Assembly: GCA_029721435.1 (NCBI GenBank)
Contig: CM056577.1
Span: 119,966,719 to 120,030,718 of the forward strand
Reading direction: 5' to 3'
Source of the DNA: Gymnothorax reevesii
Taxonomy: Eukaryota > Chordata > Actinopteri > Anguilliformes > Muraenidae
DNA: 64,000 nt
The notes beneath the pieces are model-generated. The model was given only the letters and a program-made list of their open reading frames with translations. It searched no databases and had not been told where the DNA came from. Positions 11,620 to 23,985 of this stretch are shown piece after piece. Position numbers and translations under genes: made by a program. Within the stretch, counting starts at the first letter, position 1. Each line of letters opens with the position of its first letter.

Positions 11620-14600
11620 TATATGTTATTAATTGCCTATTTTTGCATTGCCTTGGTATTGGCCTTAATTCCTTATTTTTTGAAGATTGGTATGAGAGGA
11701 ATATATGTTCTATAGTTGACTTGATGGACACGAATGGCAATTTCTTAACTTATGAACAATTCTGAATGAAATATACCTGTATATATATACGGCCGCCCTC
11801 AGGCCAATACCAGGGCAATGTGAAAATAATCAATTTTTATTATTTTTATTAATTGGCTAAGTAGGTTGTGCTATTATAACAATATTATGACTATGACTTC
11901 TGAAGTGCGCAACTTCAAGACTCATTAAAGAGCTAAATGCTAGGTCCGCGGCTGTCCTCTGCTTTTCTGAAGAGAGCAAATGTCTAAGTTGCCAATGGTT
12001 ACCATGGGCGCGAGAAGGTTGGTGCTGAGGGTGCTGCAGCACCCCCTGTTGGCAGGTAGTATGAGCACACAGACAATGTGTAAACATTAACAACTTTAAA
12101 ATATGCAGCCTCTTTACAACAATTTGTAAAACATTTCCTGTAAGAAGGTATTGAAACGCAGCCTAATATTATTTTATTCAATATAAATGAATTAATTTAT
12201 CCAACCTGACAACAATTGTCATCACATAAGGTCAAAGTGCGAAAGGTCGAGTGCACTCAGTGCAGACAGCACGTAGGGGGATTTTGGCGGTTGCTGGAGG
12301 AGCGAAACAATGTTGCAGAAGAGAATAACAGTGTTATGAGGTTTGTCTGAAAATGGCGATGATTGTATTGTCTCAAAGAAACCGACCTCATTCTTTGCTT
12401 TATCTGCACAATCTCAGTGAAAATATGTTTGCTAAAGGGGGATTTAGCAACTGGGAAAAGGCAAAAAAAAGAACTTGGTCAGCATGAGAAGTCAGACCTG
12501 CACTCTGATTCATTACGTTTGTAATGGCTTTGTCATACCAAAGTAGTTCTCAAAACGTCCTGCCCTGTCCTAAAATAATCGTACGTTAAAAAGTCATTAG
12601 CTAAAAATAAACATCTTGAAAATCTTCAAGTTAGGAACACGTGTGTGTCAGAAATCTTGAGCCCAAATGATGAACCAGTGAGGAAACGGCTGTATTTATA
12701 CCCTACCTTGTCTTATCTTACTGCAGACGGGTTGGATGTAGTGAGAACTGCAGAACTATAGAAACGTACTCAAAATGAAAAGACCTTTTTGAGAACCTAC
12801 TGCGAACTTTTAGAACCGTGTGAAAACGTGTTGCCAACTCCTTCAGAGCATTTTATTTTGTTTTGAATGTATTTGCTCGGAACAACAACTGGCTAAGGAC
12901 GTAAGGCGGTCAAGTTGGGCCTGTCTGCAAACGGGATGAACAAGGTAAAAACGGACCCTGGCGGTATGTACACGCACTGCAATTGATGCCCGACTGCACC
13001 ACGTCGTAACGCGTCCCTAGTAGGTTTGAAGTAGGGCAATTCCGTTCTTAGTACGTCCATCTCATTTTAAGTGCGTTGTTCCTCTATCTAATTGCAGAAC
13101 GGGATGGCCGCTAGAAAATCTTGAGCAGGCTCGAAGTTCTGGAGCACACTTCCTGACCGAGCCCATGCATTCTTAAAAGTTGCCATCACATCCACTCCAT
13201 TCGCACACAGTTTGAGCCCGTTCGGCAACATTTTCAAGAACGTAGTAAGAACTAGTTTGGAGTGATGGGGGTATTAGCGATGACTCCAGTCAGTGCTATG
13301 TTTTGGGAGTTTGCAGCTTGGAATCAACATGCTGCAAGGACAGTGTTGTAACATTTATTCAGATCGGCTAAATTCCTGGGCCATGAAGGAATACCGCTCA
13401 GAGGGCACAGTCATCGCAGCAGCTTGTCTGACAGAATACGCTCATTACCGAAAACTCGAGAATGGCTTTCACGTATCCGCTGTAAACGGATGTAAAAAAA
13501 AAAAAAAAAATTGCCGGTTGGGGAGAATTTTAAGAATGCTGATTATGATCCCAAAGGGAACGATTATCTTCACCTTTTTTGGGATTAGTCTGCTGCCTGG
13601 AGGTTGGCAAAACTGACAAGTTACATTCATTCAGGATAGTTAATTGAATGAAAAATTACGTCATTTAATGCGATGAATCACTTTATTCAAATGGAGGATT
13701 TTGTCTTAGAATTATTTGTTTGGGGGCTGATGGCCTCCTGTAGCTCATAAAACAGAGCATGATAGCAGGGCTTACAAAGTGAATTTCTTCGCGCCAATGT
13801 TTTATAGACTGCGACACGAAGATGTTTTTGTTTTAAACGTAAAAAATGCTGAAACGAGAGTTGGACTTCAGAGAAAGGGAATAGGTAAATAATTCCGTAT
13901 CCAACCTCAACTTTTATAAGCTTTTAATTTCCAGAACAATTTTAAAAGGGGGCTTGCCATTATATTTTGGAGGGTTTTATTTGTGAGAAGGGGGGTACTT
14001 GTCATCCCTATTATTACGTGCGTATTTTCAATGTATCCTGTCGGGGTTTTTTTTGGTCATTTCCTCATTAATTATTTCTAAATAATTATACAATTGGTCT
14101 TTTTAATTCAAATAATAAATTGTTTGATTGTCAATCAGGTGATATCAAAATGGGAGCCATCATGTGTGAGACAGGCAAATACTGGCAGCATTACCAGGAG
14201 TTGGGGTTGAAGAGGTTGAAACAAATAAGGCAACAAAGCATGATAGCTTTTCAAATGACATAAAAACAAAGGAGCTTTTTGCGATAAAACATAGAAAAAA
14301 TACAGGCTCCAAGACAACAAAATGATTATAAATTTTCATTTTTTGTAATTGGTTATGACTTATATGGCGAGTATTCTTTTATTCCAGTACCCGTTTGCAC
14401 ACTTAGTTGCTATGACTGCTGTTGCAAAGACCAACAGTGTCGTATCAAACTCATGCAGCACTTAAAAAAAAAAGACACTTATCTTCTTTCGGTTGGCAGC
14501 CCCCCCCAATTCAAACATCTTCCCGCGCGCCTGATGATTACTTGTGCATGTGCTGAACTCGGCCAATACAGGTCAGCCAAAACAAGATATATTGGCAGGC

Positions 14601-14639
14601 CGTTTATACCATATGCAGGCAATAAGATATATAACCAAA

Positions 14640-14640
<1 letters not shown>
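11620..14640. other. Intron 2 sequence, no gene recognised
   Basis: Unclassified. A perfect 16-bp palindrome GGGTGCTGCAGCACCC lies at 12029-12044 and may be the end of an unplaced element. A run of A occurs at 13494-13510. Otherwise nothing with support. Confidence 0.45.

Positions 14641-14647
<7 letters not shown>

Positions 14648-14709
<62 letters not shown>
14648..14709. repeat. (TA)n microsatellite
   Basis: Nearly pure TA repeat with one TTTATT interruption. Confidence 0.95.
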
Positions 14710-16187
14710 GCATATATATACTAAAAACCGCGAAGACATTTAAAGTCAGGAAACACTGAAGAGAAGGGAGCGGGATGGGCAAGCTTGTTAAACAGCGACA
14801 ATCATCACTTAAACGTAACCCAGATAGCATACGGTTGTGGGCCTCATCAGACAACAATTCGGCACTTTTGGCATTCTTTTGGCCCGGACAAAATAGATGT
14901 GAGCCTAAAGTGGCCCATGTGGCCAATGCTGAATTTGGCCCGAATATCACAAAACAAATATGGCCCACAATTGGGAAATATTTGGCAGACTGACAATAGT
15001 CAGCCTGTAAGGGGTCTATTCTCCCATTAGCGCGTAAGTCCTTTTTTACGCGCTTCGAGTTAAGCGCTTTTGAGTTACGCGTATTCTACCTTACTCGCTT
15101 CGATCACGCCCACAGCGCTTAACTTCAGAATGTAGGCGGCCTTATGAAAGAGGTGTGACTAATCCAAAAGAGAGGTGGACTCTACCAAGCTCATTGATTA
15201 TGGCTATCAGGAAAACATGGAACAAGGATTTTCTGATTAACCATGAAATTGCAGTTGTGGTGCATAGAAAACACAAACCAGATTTTGAATTCGAATAACG
15301 TCGGCCTGCTGGTAAAACCTCGTATCTCCAAACTGATAAGAAACAAAAAATCATAAGTCCACTATTCTTACATGCAAAATTAAACATTTTTTATATATAT
15401 ATATTTGTATATTTATCCATTTATATCATTTTATTATTATTATTTCATTTTATATTTCTTTTTTATTTTCCTGTGAAGTTTGTCATTTTGAAGATAAGAG
15501 GTTTTATCAGCAGGCCGACGATATGCCGCTGTAATAGGAGGCCTACGTATGTCTGTGCCGAAAACTCATGCAGACATCTTTTTTATTTCTTACTATAGCA
15601 ACCATGGCATTAAAGCCATGCAAACAAAGAAATTGCCGCGATAATGAAATATAAAATAAAGAATTTAGTGCTTCTCAATCAGCGCAATCAGATCATTGAA
15701 AATGTGCCCCTCCTACACCAGCCTGTTTGTTCCGTGGAAGACAGGGAAGAAGACAAAGGGAACATTCTAGTCGCACAAAAAAAGACAATCAAATACAATT
15801 TATATGATCTCATTTAGAAATTGTGCACTTGAAATCTCAAACTACTCCGATGTCAGGTTTGCAACTAAAGGACATGGAAACGCTTTAACAAAGATTTTTA
15901 CCCCACACGCGATCATCTCCCCGCCCCGAAACCGCCTCAGCGATCACACAATTCCATATCCATAGCCTATTATGTCCCATTTGATTTGAGCGATATTATT
16001 GTAATAATATCTTTATTCACACATTTAAATACACAGTATTATCAATGGTAAAAAAATTACAAAGACACGAGTTAGTTAATACAGATATCCTCAATTAGAA
16101 AATAATCTCCTTACTCGTGAGAATATCACAGCTTTTTAGATTATCACGAACATAAGAAAGCTGCGAGTCGTTCTGGATGTAGCTTCG

Positions 16188-16400
16188 GTGGGGAGATGTA
16201 AGCGCAGTATCCCCGATTTAAAGCATAAATGGAGAGATCTGTGGGGCACTGTAAAAGCCAGGCTCTCTGCACACCGGAGAAGTGTACACACAACAGGTGG
16301 TGGGCAACCATCATCCCCTGTGCATTTCACTGCACTGGAGGAGGAGATGGCATCCACTCTTTCTGCAGTGGAGGAGCATGGAGAAGAAATTGGAACGTCC
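16188..16400 (+). pseudogene. Harbinger Myb/SANT-like protein fragment
   Basis: The plus-strand reading includes LKHKWRDLWGTVKARLSA, then RRSVHTTGGGQPSSPVHF and LEEEMASTLSAVEEHGEE. This matches the end of the trihelix/Myb-like domain and the TGGG linker of the accessory DNA-binding protein encoded by Harbinger elements, which carries the transposase to the nucleus and to the ends. The front half of the DNA-binding domain is missing. The 3' part runs into sequence that codes the transposase on the other strand. Confidence 0.65.
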
Positions 16401-16414
16401 ACGAACTGCGTCAG

Positions 16415-16670
16415 ACACCTTGACACAGACGCCTGTGATATGTGTATGACATCACCAGCCACTCTCTGGAATGACCCAGATGCCAGGAGCGACAGCGCAG
16501 TTCTGACGTTGATAACCACGGGGATGTTTTGTGGATAATTTCTGCGGCTGGACAGCTGTTCATCCAGAAGTCGGCAAAGATGGATGATTGCCTCATGCAC
16601 GGTCCAGACGAAAGCGATGGATGCGCTCAGTGTTTGTTAGTCCCAGGATGTACAAACGAAGCCGATATAT
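16415..16670 (-). pseudogene. HARBI1-like transposase N-terminal fragment
   Basis: Minus-strand codons read AIIHLCRLLDEQL, then ALSLLASGSFQRVAGDVIHI and SQASVSRCLTQFV. This is the helical region just before the nuclease core of HARBI1-type DDE transposases. An upstream segment in another frame (HRFRLDR, about 16630-16610) belongs to it, so there is a one-base shift near 16603. The whole DDE nuclease core is absent: the fragment joins directly to the convergent Myb gene at about 16415. Confidence 0.75.
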
Positions 16671-17574
16671 GCGTGGTCGTCTTCGAGCTCAGCGCGCTCC
16701 TCTTACTCTTTCCCAATCACGCAAGAAAGCAAGCAAATGCAGGACTGGCATTTTGGTTGTAGATTTTGAGGGCATGGTAGAATGATGGTCTTATGTAAAC
16801 TCGTATTAATTAATTGCTATGCGTTTGTAAATGAACTAATTGGAGAAGAGGCCGTTGCGTAATATCATGTGATGATTTCATTTGATAATTTATTATGGCT
16901 ATGAGAAATGTAGTTGAGAAATAAGGAAGAACAATTGAATATTAAATGTCTCAACTTTTACCATGTTAAATAAAATAATGTTAAAATTCGGCCTATAACC
17001 CACATCAAACGCAATATTCAATTTCGCCTTATGTTGGCGCTTGACCTTAATACCTTAATGGCAAGCTTAGTTGGGCTGAAAGGCCTGTTCTTGCCATTCA
17101 TGTTATGTAACGTTATGTTATGTTATGTTAATACAGCCCTCAAAAGTGTTTAACAGAAAAAGCGCGTAAGCCAGGGGGAGAATACGCCTAAGTGTTATTT
17201 GCATGAGAAACGCCCGGAAACGCCCCGATTTTGGCCTTGCTCCGCCCCAAGTGGGTAACTGCCTTCAAGGCGCATAATGCACAGACTTAAGTCGAGGGGA
17301 GAATACGCTTAGGCTGAAAGGTGTGTAGCTACACGCTTTTTTCGACTTACACGCATGGTAGAATTGACCCCTAAGTGAACCGAAACTGGCCCACATTTGC
17401 TGCATCATATGTTCTTGGCTGTGATCTGCGATGTGATGGCTTGGTTGTGGCCAAGTTCTGGCAAACGGGAGCGGAGCGCCATCATACCATGCGGCATATG
17501 GGCTAAATGAACGTGTCAAACGTGTCAGGTGTGGGCCAGATATGGACCAGAGGAATTTTGCTATCTGAGAAATT

Positions 17575-20120
17575 TGCTCGCAACCAGCCTGGGTAACGTA
17601 ACTGAAACCGAAGTGTTCTTATTCCCCGTTGCGCCATTTTGCGATGTCTTATCGGCGCATGTCTACAAGTGGGTGTCACAGAAGTAAACAATAAAGCAGT
17701 ATAAAAAGATCCAAAGCAGGCTATCCAGTGTGTGTATGTTAGTGCGCGCGTGCTTATTGCCACTGGCAGATAGTTAGATCAGGTCAAAGATCAGTTTTTA
17801 ACAGCAGAAGCCAACTTGACTTCGACAGTAAAATGCTCATTGTTAAATTAAGTGTCATTAAAGGATAGACGATGCAAAATCTTCAAAAAGTGATAACCTG
17901 TGAGGTCAACGGATTTTATTCAAACTCTTACCATAGACTGGTCGTGGGCTACAATGAAGGCATGTAAAACCAAATAATCACTCTGTTCAGGAGTAAGGGG
18001 CAATTAACACTTCCAATGCAATTTCCTTTTGGAAATTTTGATAAAATTGACTATTTTTGCCAATTCTTGGCACAATACTTGACAATAGAGACAGAATTTG
18101 CTGATAGGTAATCTGCAGCAGACATCCTAGTCTTTCTATAAAAAAATGTCAAATGTTGCATACTGCAAGGAATTGTGGGTATATTAACCCCTTAAAAAAG
18201 GTTAACCCCTCAAAATCATAAAATAATGCCATATTTACTAGCCAATATCCTGAATGCCACAGGGAGCTAGGCAACGGCTTTCCTAGATTGGTAAATTCAA
18301 GTGTCATTTCATAATTCAAAAAAATACAATTTCTTGCTGCTCATTTCAGTTTAGATATGGAGCACTTTGATCGATCCCATGTCCTTATACTTGTCCACAA
18401 GCCATCATACCATGTTTTTTGCTGGATATGACCACGGATGACTTTAAAATGCCTGCTAGCCCAATAAGAGGCAAGTTCATCCTCCATCTAAACAGCCCCA
18501 CCCGCTTAGCTGGCTCCGCGGCAGCAGAAGTGTTGGACTGCCCCTGATATTGACACTTGAAGCACATTCCAAACAGCTAGTTTCAAAATGGCAGCCATGG
18601 TTGCTGGTAATGATGAATCCCAGGCCACTATGGCGATAAAATGTGGGCTTTTCAACATCTCTCCTGCCATTGCATGTGGTTTAATGAAGAAATATCCAAA
18701 AAAGAATGGTTATATTGCTTTGAGAAAGAACTACAATTCCAATCAAAGCTATCTTTCGGGGCTGAAAGTTCGTCTTTGACGAGAACATGGAGTATAGGGC
18801 CCACGACTGCTACTGGCGAGGGACTGTGACTTCACTGCACTGTGTACTGAGCTATTCCATGCTGTTGACAAGAACAGCACCATCTGTCCAGCACATAGAT
18901 ACAAGCCTGGCCTTGACTGGAAGCTTTCGCAGAAGTGCCAGCACCTCCTATAACATTCGAGTCATTGGCTGCGTCAAGGCCACGCAACACGGGCATCAAC
19001 ATCACAAGAATTTTTTGATATTTGGAACGTTTTACTGGCAATTGGATCAGGTAGGTACTTTCAAATGTACTACCGCTGCTAGGCCTAAATCTGAGCCTAT
19101 ATTTAAACGAATGCCATGACAATTCACAGTCACATGCATTGATGCAGCCACATCATTATTCCATAAGCACAAAGTAGCCTGATCAACCACGAGGTCTATG
19201 AGAGGAGTAGAGACTGCAGTGATGTGCCGTCGGAGGTCAGTTAGGGTAGGCAGAATCCTCACTGTCAAACAAACAATAACTCTATTGCCTGATTAGCAAT
19301 CTGAGGATTGATTAAATAATTTACAAGACTAAACGGCAGAATGGCGTGCCAGTTCCATCCACGAAATTATTGCTCAGTGCATCGAACTTAAAATACTCAT
19401 GAGACAGCAAGTTTGTTCATATTTGCTTAGAGGAAGCTATTAAGCTATTATGCTATTATACAAAATGCTATTAACAAATATTAAAACCTTTCCTATGTGG
19501 CGTTCAATGGGTCTCCTTCATGAAACGTGAGCAGGATGAATTTGTGTGCAAACTGTTCGCAGACGGAAATTAACGTGCATCTCCGCATTCATCAATATTT
19601 TAGTAGCTCCAATATTTTCGTAGCTACTAACAAAATCTACACATGATGCTGACCATGCATAGTGCTTGTGTAAATTTAAGAATGCACATAAATAATGCTT
19701 GTCACTATTGGAAATTAAAATTTTAATCCATATTGTGCTCTATGTACACAATATGCAGATGCCTTTGAAACACATGATATAGCCTAAACATGACAAACGA
19801 TAAAAAATATGACAAATTTACTTAAATTAGTTGGCAATTGGCAGGTTTCAGATCCAGATTAGGTTCATGATTGTGAATTATCTATGTGAATCGACTCAAT
19901 AGATTACACATTCTTTCTACATGTTGAATGATGATAATAAAAAAATAAAAGTGGAGGCATGTCGCTGTCTCCGTCAGGTATAATTCCTGACAGAGAGGTC
20001 TCCCCATTTATGCCAGCAATGCGCTCGCCTGCAGTTGACAGTTGTGACTGTGAGCCTCCTCCACCTGTGACTGATGTATTTTTTTGTGTGTGCTTATTGG
20101 TGTTTCTACAGAAAAGGGCA
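17575..20120. other. Intron 2 sequence, no gene recognised
   Basis: No supported exon or element. Short frames at 18385-18567 (minus) and 18787-19119 (plus) lack recognisable domains. They could be decayed transposon code. Confidence 0.4.
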
Positions 20121-20122
20121 CG

Positions 20123-21189
20123 ATTACGGTAAAGACGGTCTACCCATCTTTTTCACAGTGGAACTTAGCTTTCTGTTTCATTTGGGGGCTAGAAATATTA
20201 GGAATGATATTTGCAATTAGGGGCAACTTTAAAAGGGACACTCATTCCAATGACCCTGACATCCAAGGTCAGATTATGACGCAAATGTCCATACCGTAAT
20301 CATTCAGAATTGAGCCAACAGAAAATTAAATTGAAAATTAAGCCCTTTTCACTGATGACTCAGACTTGCCACCAGGAACAAGTCTTCTTTAGTATTTCAA
20401 GTTACATTACATTAGCTATTGGTTCAGGAAAAAAGGGATTCACCATTTCCCCCCAACCAAAAGCAGGTCTCTGTTAAGTTTAGTTTTCCCAGTCTTTACC
20501 GTAATCAGTCACCTATTTTAGTTCTACTGTTGTCCACCACATGTCAATCCAGCCCTAAAACAAAAACAACAACAACAGCAGCAACAACAACAACACAAAA
20601 GGAGGCCATTTTGAAACCTGTTGGGTGTGATGGCTGAGTGCCAAGGCTCAGGTAGTATCCGAATTTTTACTTCTCGTACAAATCAAATGTCTTTGCCGTA
20701 ATCATGAAAATATGTTTTTTAGCCAGTGCTTCTTTATGAGCTTATGCTTGATTAGAAACCTTTTCAGAGAGGTAGAAAATAAGGGATACTTCAGGCCTCA
20801 CAGTGGCTGAAAATTTCCATGGGGCTGCATTATATATCTTTACTGGCATCTTTATGTGATGGTTCTGCCCTGCAGTCCCTCCCCCCTCCTGCTGTCTGCA
20901 CCTCCACCTCAATGAGCCACATCTGTCGCTCGTTTAGGTGGAGATGCAGTAAAGAGTATAAAAGAGCTGCACTGCCAAACAGACAGTGCAGCTGCATTCT
21001 GTGTCCAGGAGCCCTGTCTAAGATGGCTAACAGCTAATAGCTCCTCTCTGTTTTAATTCTTCAAATTAAATATTTTTTTATATTTTTGCACAGCCTGTGC
21101 TTCTTGCCTTCTGCCGGCAGGACCAAACCATGACACTTTACCGTTATCTTTTGGAATTACGGTAAAGACATCTAAATTACGGTAAAGAC
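20123..21189. repeat. Dispersed 14-bp motif ATTACGGTAAAGAC
   Basis: Exact copies lie at 20123-20136 (+), 20492-20505 (-), 21156-21169 (+) and 21176-21189 (+). A one-mismatch copy lies at 20689-20702 (-). Partial copies lie at 20292-20300 (-) and about 21137-21146 (-). No surrounding sequence is shared, so this is a motif cluster rather than a simple tandem repeat. A CAA/CAG-type low-complexity stretch lies at 20560-20596. Confidence 0.85.
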
Positions 21190-21823
21190 AAGTTCATATT
21201 AAAATCAAATTTTGATGCCTGAGGCATGCCTAGCTGGCCGTTTTGCCCATTTAATTCTTTCATCACACCAGGCCTAGTGCACTGCCACCCACTTGACTTG
21301 GCCTACTTCAATGGGCCTTAAAATCTGGTGCCCTTTAAAAATCCAGAAGGAACTTGAAAGTGTAACTGGAGATGTTTCTCCATAACAATGTAATGCCAAT
21401 TTCAAAATGAAACATCACTCTGTCGTGCACAAGATACCGACACCACTTTTTCCTGAGGTTTCTCCCATAACAAAAGTAAAGGTGGAAATATTTCAAATTA
21501 ATCTAATTAAAGAAAAAAATTTTTTTTTCACAACAAAGTAAAGCAAAAAAAATTGGGAGCACCCCAATGCAAGAAAGTTGTATTAGACCCATGTAATACA
21601 ACCCATGAGCAAGAGGTTTGGTATCACGCTGATTCTTCATCAGTTATGGGATAAAGAGGGTTGGGGAACTGGCTGTGTCACAGATGGAAAGAAGGGGAAA
21701 GGTGCACCAGGATTGAGACAGGGAAAGCAAAAGAGAGATGTAAGAGGAGAGACAGAGAGAGCAAGTGAGAGGGGGATTAGGATAAAGGAGAGACAGAAAG
21801 AGTTAAGAGTGAGAGGGGGAGGA

Positions 21824-21825
<2 letters not shown>

Positions 21826-21860
<35 letters not shown>
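21826..21860. repeat. (GA)n microsatellite
   Basis: Pure GA run at the end of a longer purine-rich stretch (21715-21860). Confidence 0.93.
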
Positions 21861-21865
<5 letters not shown>

Positions 21866-22189
21866 CCATAAAGGTGACATCTAGGTTTGTATCTGCAAAC
21901 TGTAGATAATGTGAGGCTGTGAACTAACTGACAGCACATATCAGATTTGTTCATTCAGATTTTTTATACTGATACATTATAAACCGAAATAATACATTTG
22001 CATATGTATTCACACATTAAAAAAAGCAGCAAATCCACTTTTATAGTAATCACAGCTTTATTCAATGTGTGTGGGGTAGGGCAGGGGGGCATTATGTCTG
22101 TTAATAATGTTCAAGAATGCCTGTTCGCAACTCAAGTTTCGTTGCCGAGTGTGAACGTGAGAGCGGAGGTGAGGCAGGGGAGACTCCAC

Positions 22190-22330
22190 CTTGAGGAAGG
22201 TCTGCAGCTCGTTCTCCATCAGGTCCTTCAGCTCCCGCCGGCTAAGCGAGTTGCTGTTGCCCTCTTTGGAGGCGTAGCGGTGGAACACCTTAATGAGAGA
22301 CTCCATGGCGGTCTCCAACTCTGACGGCAT
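22190..22330 (-). CDS. S100-type calcium-binding protein, coding exon 1 of 2 (N-terminal pseudo-EF-hand)
   Basis: First 47 codons, starting with ATG at 22330 (MPSELETAMESLIKVFHRY). This opening is typical of S100 proteins: helix I, then the 14-residue S100-specific pseudo-EF loop (ASKEGNSNSLSRRE, residues 20-33), where Glu33 is the expected side-chain ligand, then helix II (LKDLMENELQTFLK). The codon AAG at 22192-22190 is followed by GTGGAG, a usable splice donor. Joining in phase 0 to 7158 restores the S100 hinge at the same place as the family's conserved intron. Upstream, a strong pyrimidine tract ends in CTCTCTAG at about 22354, so the exon carries about 20 bases of 5' UTR. No disabling change is visible. 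Confidence 0.94.
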
Positions 22331-22379
22331 GGTGACTCAACACAGGGACTACTCTAGAGAGAGGGAGAGAGACGAGAGA

Positions 22380-22740
22380 GAGGTTACTCACCACAGAGAC
22401 TAAACCAGAGAGAGGGAGAGAGAATAGTGAGAGAGGGATGGAGGGAGAGGGAGATGACTGAAGAGAGAGTGGGAAGAGGAAAAGGTGAAAGGGGGTATAT
22501 GGGGAGAGAGGGATGAGGGAAAGAGAAAGATGGAGGACAAGGGAGGATCAGGGACAGAAGGAGAGAGACATAGGGAGATGGGGGGATTGAGAGAGGGATG
22601 GAGGGGCAGGGTGGGAGGGATGGACAGGGGAAAGAGATAGAGGTAGAAAGAGGTAAAGATAAAAGAGTGAGGGGAAAAGGGGATGAACACAGAGGGATGG
22701 AGAGAGATGGGAAAAGGTTGAGAGAGTGTGTGAGAGTTAT
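22380..22740 (-). repeat. Long polypurine/polypyrimidine tract in intron 1
   Basis: The plus strand is a low-complexity purine-rich tract (GAGAGAGGGA-type units with occasional pyrimidines) for about 360 bp. On the gene's strand this is a giant CT-rich tract ending about 30 bases before the splice acceptor of the first coding exon. Long open frames here on the minus strand (Ser/Pro/Leu only) are products of the low complexity, not genes. Confidence 0.85.
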
Positions 22741-22859
22741 TGGTCCTCCTGAGGTTAGGTCCAGAGGTCCTAGAGGACGGGCCTGCATGCAGGTTTTTTT
22801 TTTGTTTCCTACAATTATCATAATTAAATAAATCAGCTAATTGGCAGCTCAAATTAATA

Positions 22860-23952
22860 CTGGTGTACTTTTAAATTAGGTCACCACAAGCATTCCCTGT
22901 AGTGATGAGACACAGTCCCCTTGGGTCATGCAGAGAGAGGTCAGGTGGCCTAAAATGCTTCGGCTAATCAAGTGATAAAGGCCAAAATTTGGCTCGGGAA
23001 CCCGAATGTGATGAGATCGGCATCATCCATCTCCGAGGTAAAAATCTTCCAGCCCAAATAAACAAACAAACAAACAAAAAACCTTCCAGGAGTGTTTCTG
23101 ACACTTGGATACAGTATTTTCTCAACTGAAATTGTCACATGTTGTGATGTACAGTGCATGAATCACATCCGGAGTCAGATTTCATACTTTCGCACTGCGG
23201 TGTTATCCTCCTTGTTGTAGTTTCCTCTGAAATTAAGCAAGATGCAAATACATAAAAATTGTCAAATTAGGTTTTTATTATTTTGTAAGAAAGGGAAATC
23301 CCAAAAAAAGAATAATATAATGCCAAATATATTCTATAATAAGTCCTACATCATGAAACTGGTAGTGTTAGAGGGAAGGAGTGGTGATGATACTACCCTT
23401 AGAGAGAACAAATGCCCGATCACACTGTAAGAGTGAGAAGATGGGAGTTAGACTGTACTGATCACGCATTTCTAAACTGACTATTACATGGATGCGTCAA
23501 CCTGTTTACATATTGGGTAAGACTTCTGCTACATGCTACCGTTCGCCTGCTCATGTAGAAATTTACGACCTTTCCGAATATCTCTACCGTTCACAGAAAC
23601 AGGTCAGGCTTACCAAAGATGATGCCCATTATAAGCAAGTTCCGGAGAACATTACCCTACATACGTTCAACCGCTTTCTTTTTTATTTCTGGTACAGATA
23701 GAGATGGGCTAATGGTTATTTTGATTTATTTGTTTACATCTATCCATCCATAATATGACCTAACCGTCAGGGTTGTGGAGGTTAAAGTCTATCCTTGCAT
23801 CCAGTGGGTGAGACGCTGGAACACATCTGGGACAGTTTGCCATCCAAAGCAGTTTACTTTCACATCTGAGTTCAAACAATGCAAAACATTTCATTTCTGT
23901 AAGTGCATCTCTGAGTCTAGTTATGCAAACATATATATATACAGTATGTATA

Positions 23953-23985
<33 letters not shown>

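Larger units (their letters stand above)
15011..17371. mobile_element. Harbinger-type DNA transposon with decayed genes
   Basis: The ends are inverted repeats (left GGGGTCTATTCTCCCATTAG, right ending TGGTAGAATTGACCCC), flanked by a 3-bp TAA duplication at 15008-15010 and 17372-17374. A TWA-type 3-bp target is the PIF/Harbinger signature. The subterminal regions repeat GCGTAAG-type words. Internally it holds fragments of both Harbinger genes, a Myb/SANT-like DNA-binding protein on the plus strand and a HARBI1-like nuclease on the minus strand, facing each other. At 2,361 bp with both genes cut short, it is a deletion derivative that cannot move itself. Confidence 0.87.
14820..17568. mobile_element. 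Older foldback element split by the Harbinger insertion
   Basis: The sequence left of the Harbinger (14820-15007) and right of it (17375-17568) belongs together. Both are rich in GTGGGCC/TGGCCCA words, and the outer ends are inverted (CCCAGATAGCA at the left, TGCTATCTGAG at the right). The superfamily was not determined. Confidence 0.5.

Noticed and set aside
16136..16600. 154-residue minus-strand frame as a single host gene
   Set aside because: Its first part is HARBI1-like and its second part is the antisense of a Myb-like fragment inside a bounded Harbinger element.
22384..22852. Two 145-150-residue minus-strand frames rich in Ser, Pro and Leu
   Set aside because: Pure consequence of the CT-rich tract in S100 intron 1.
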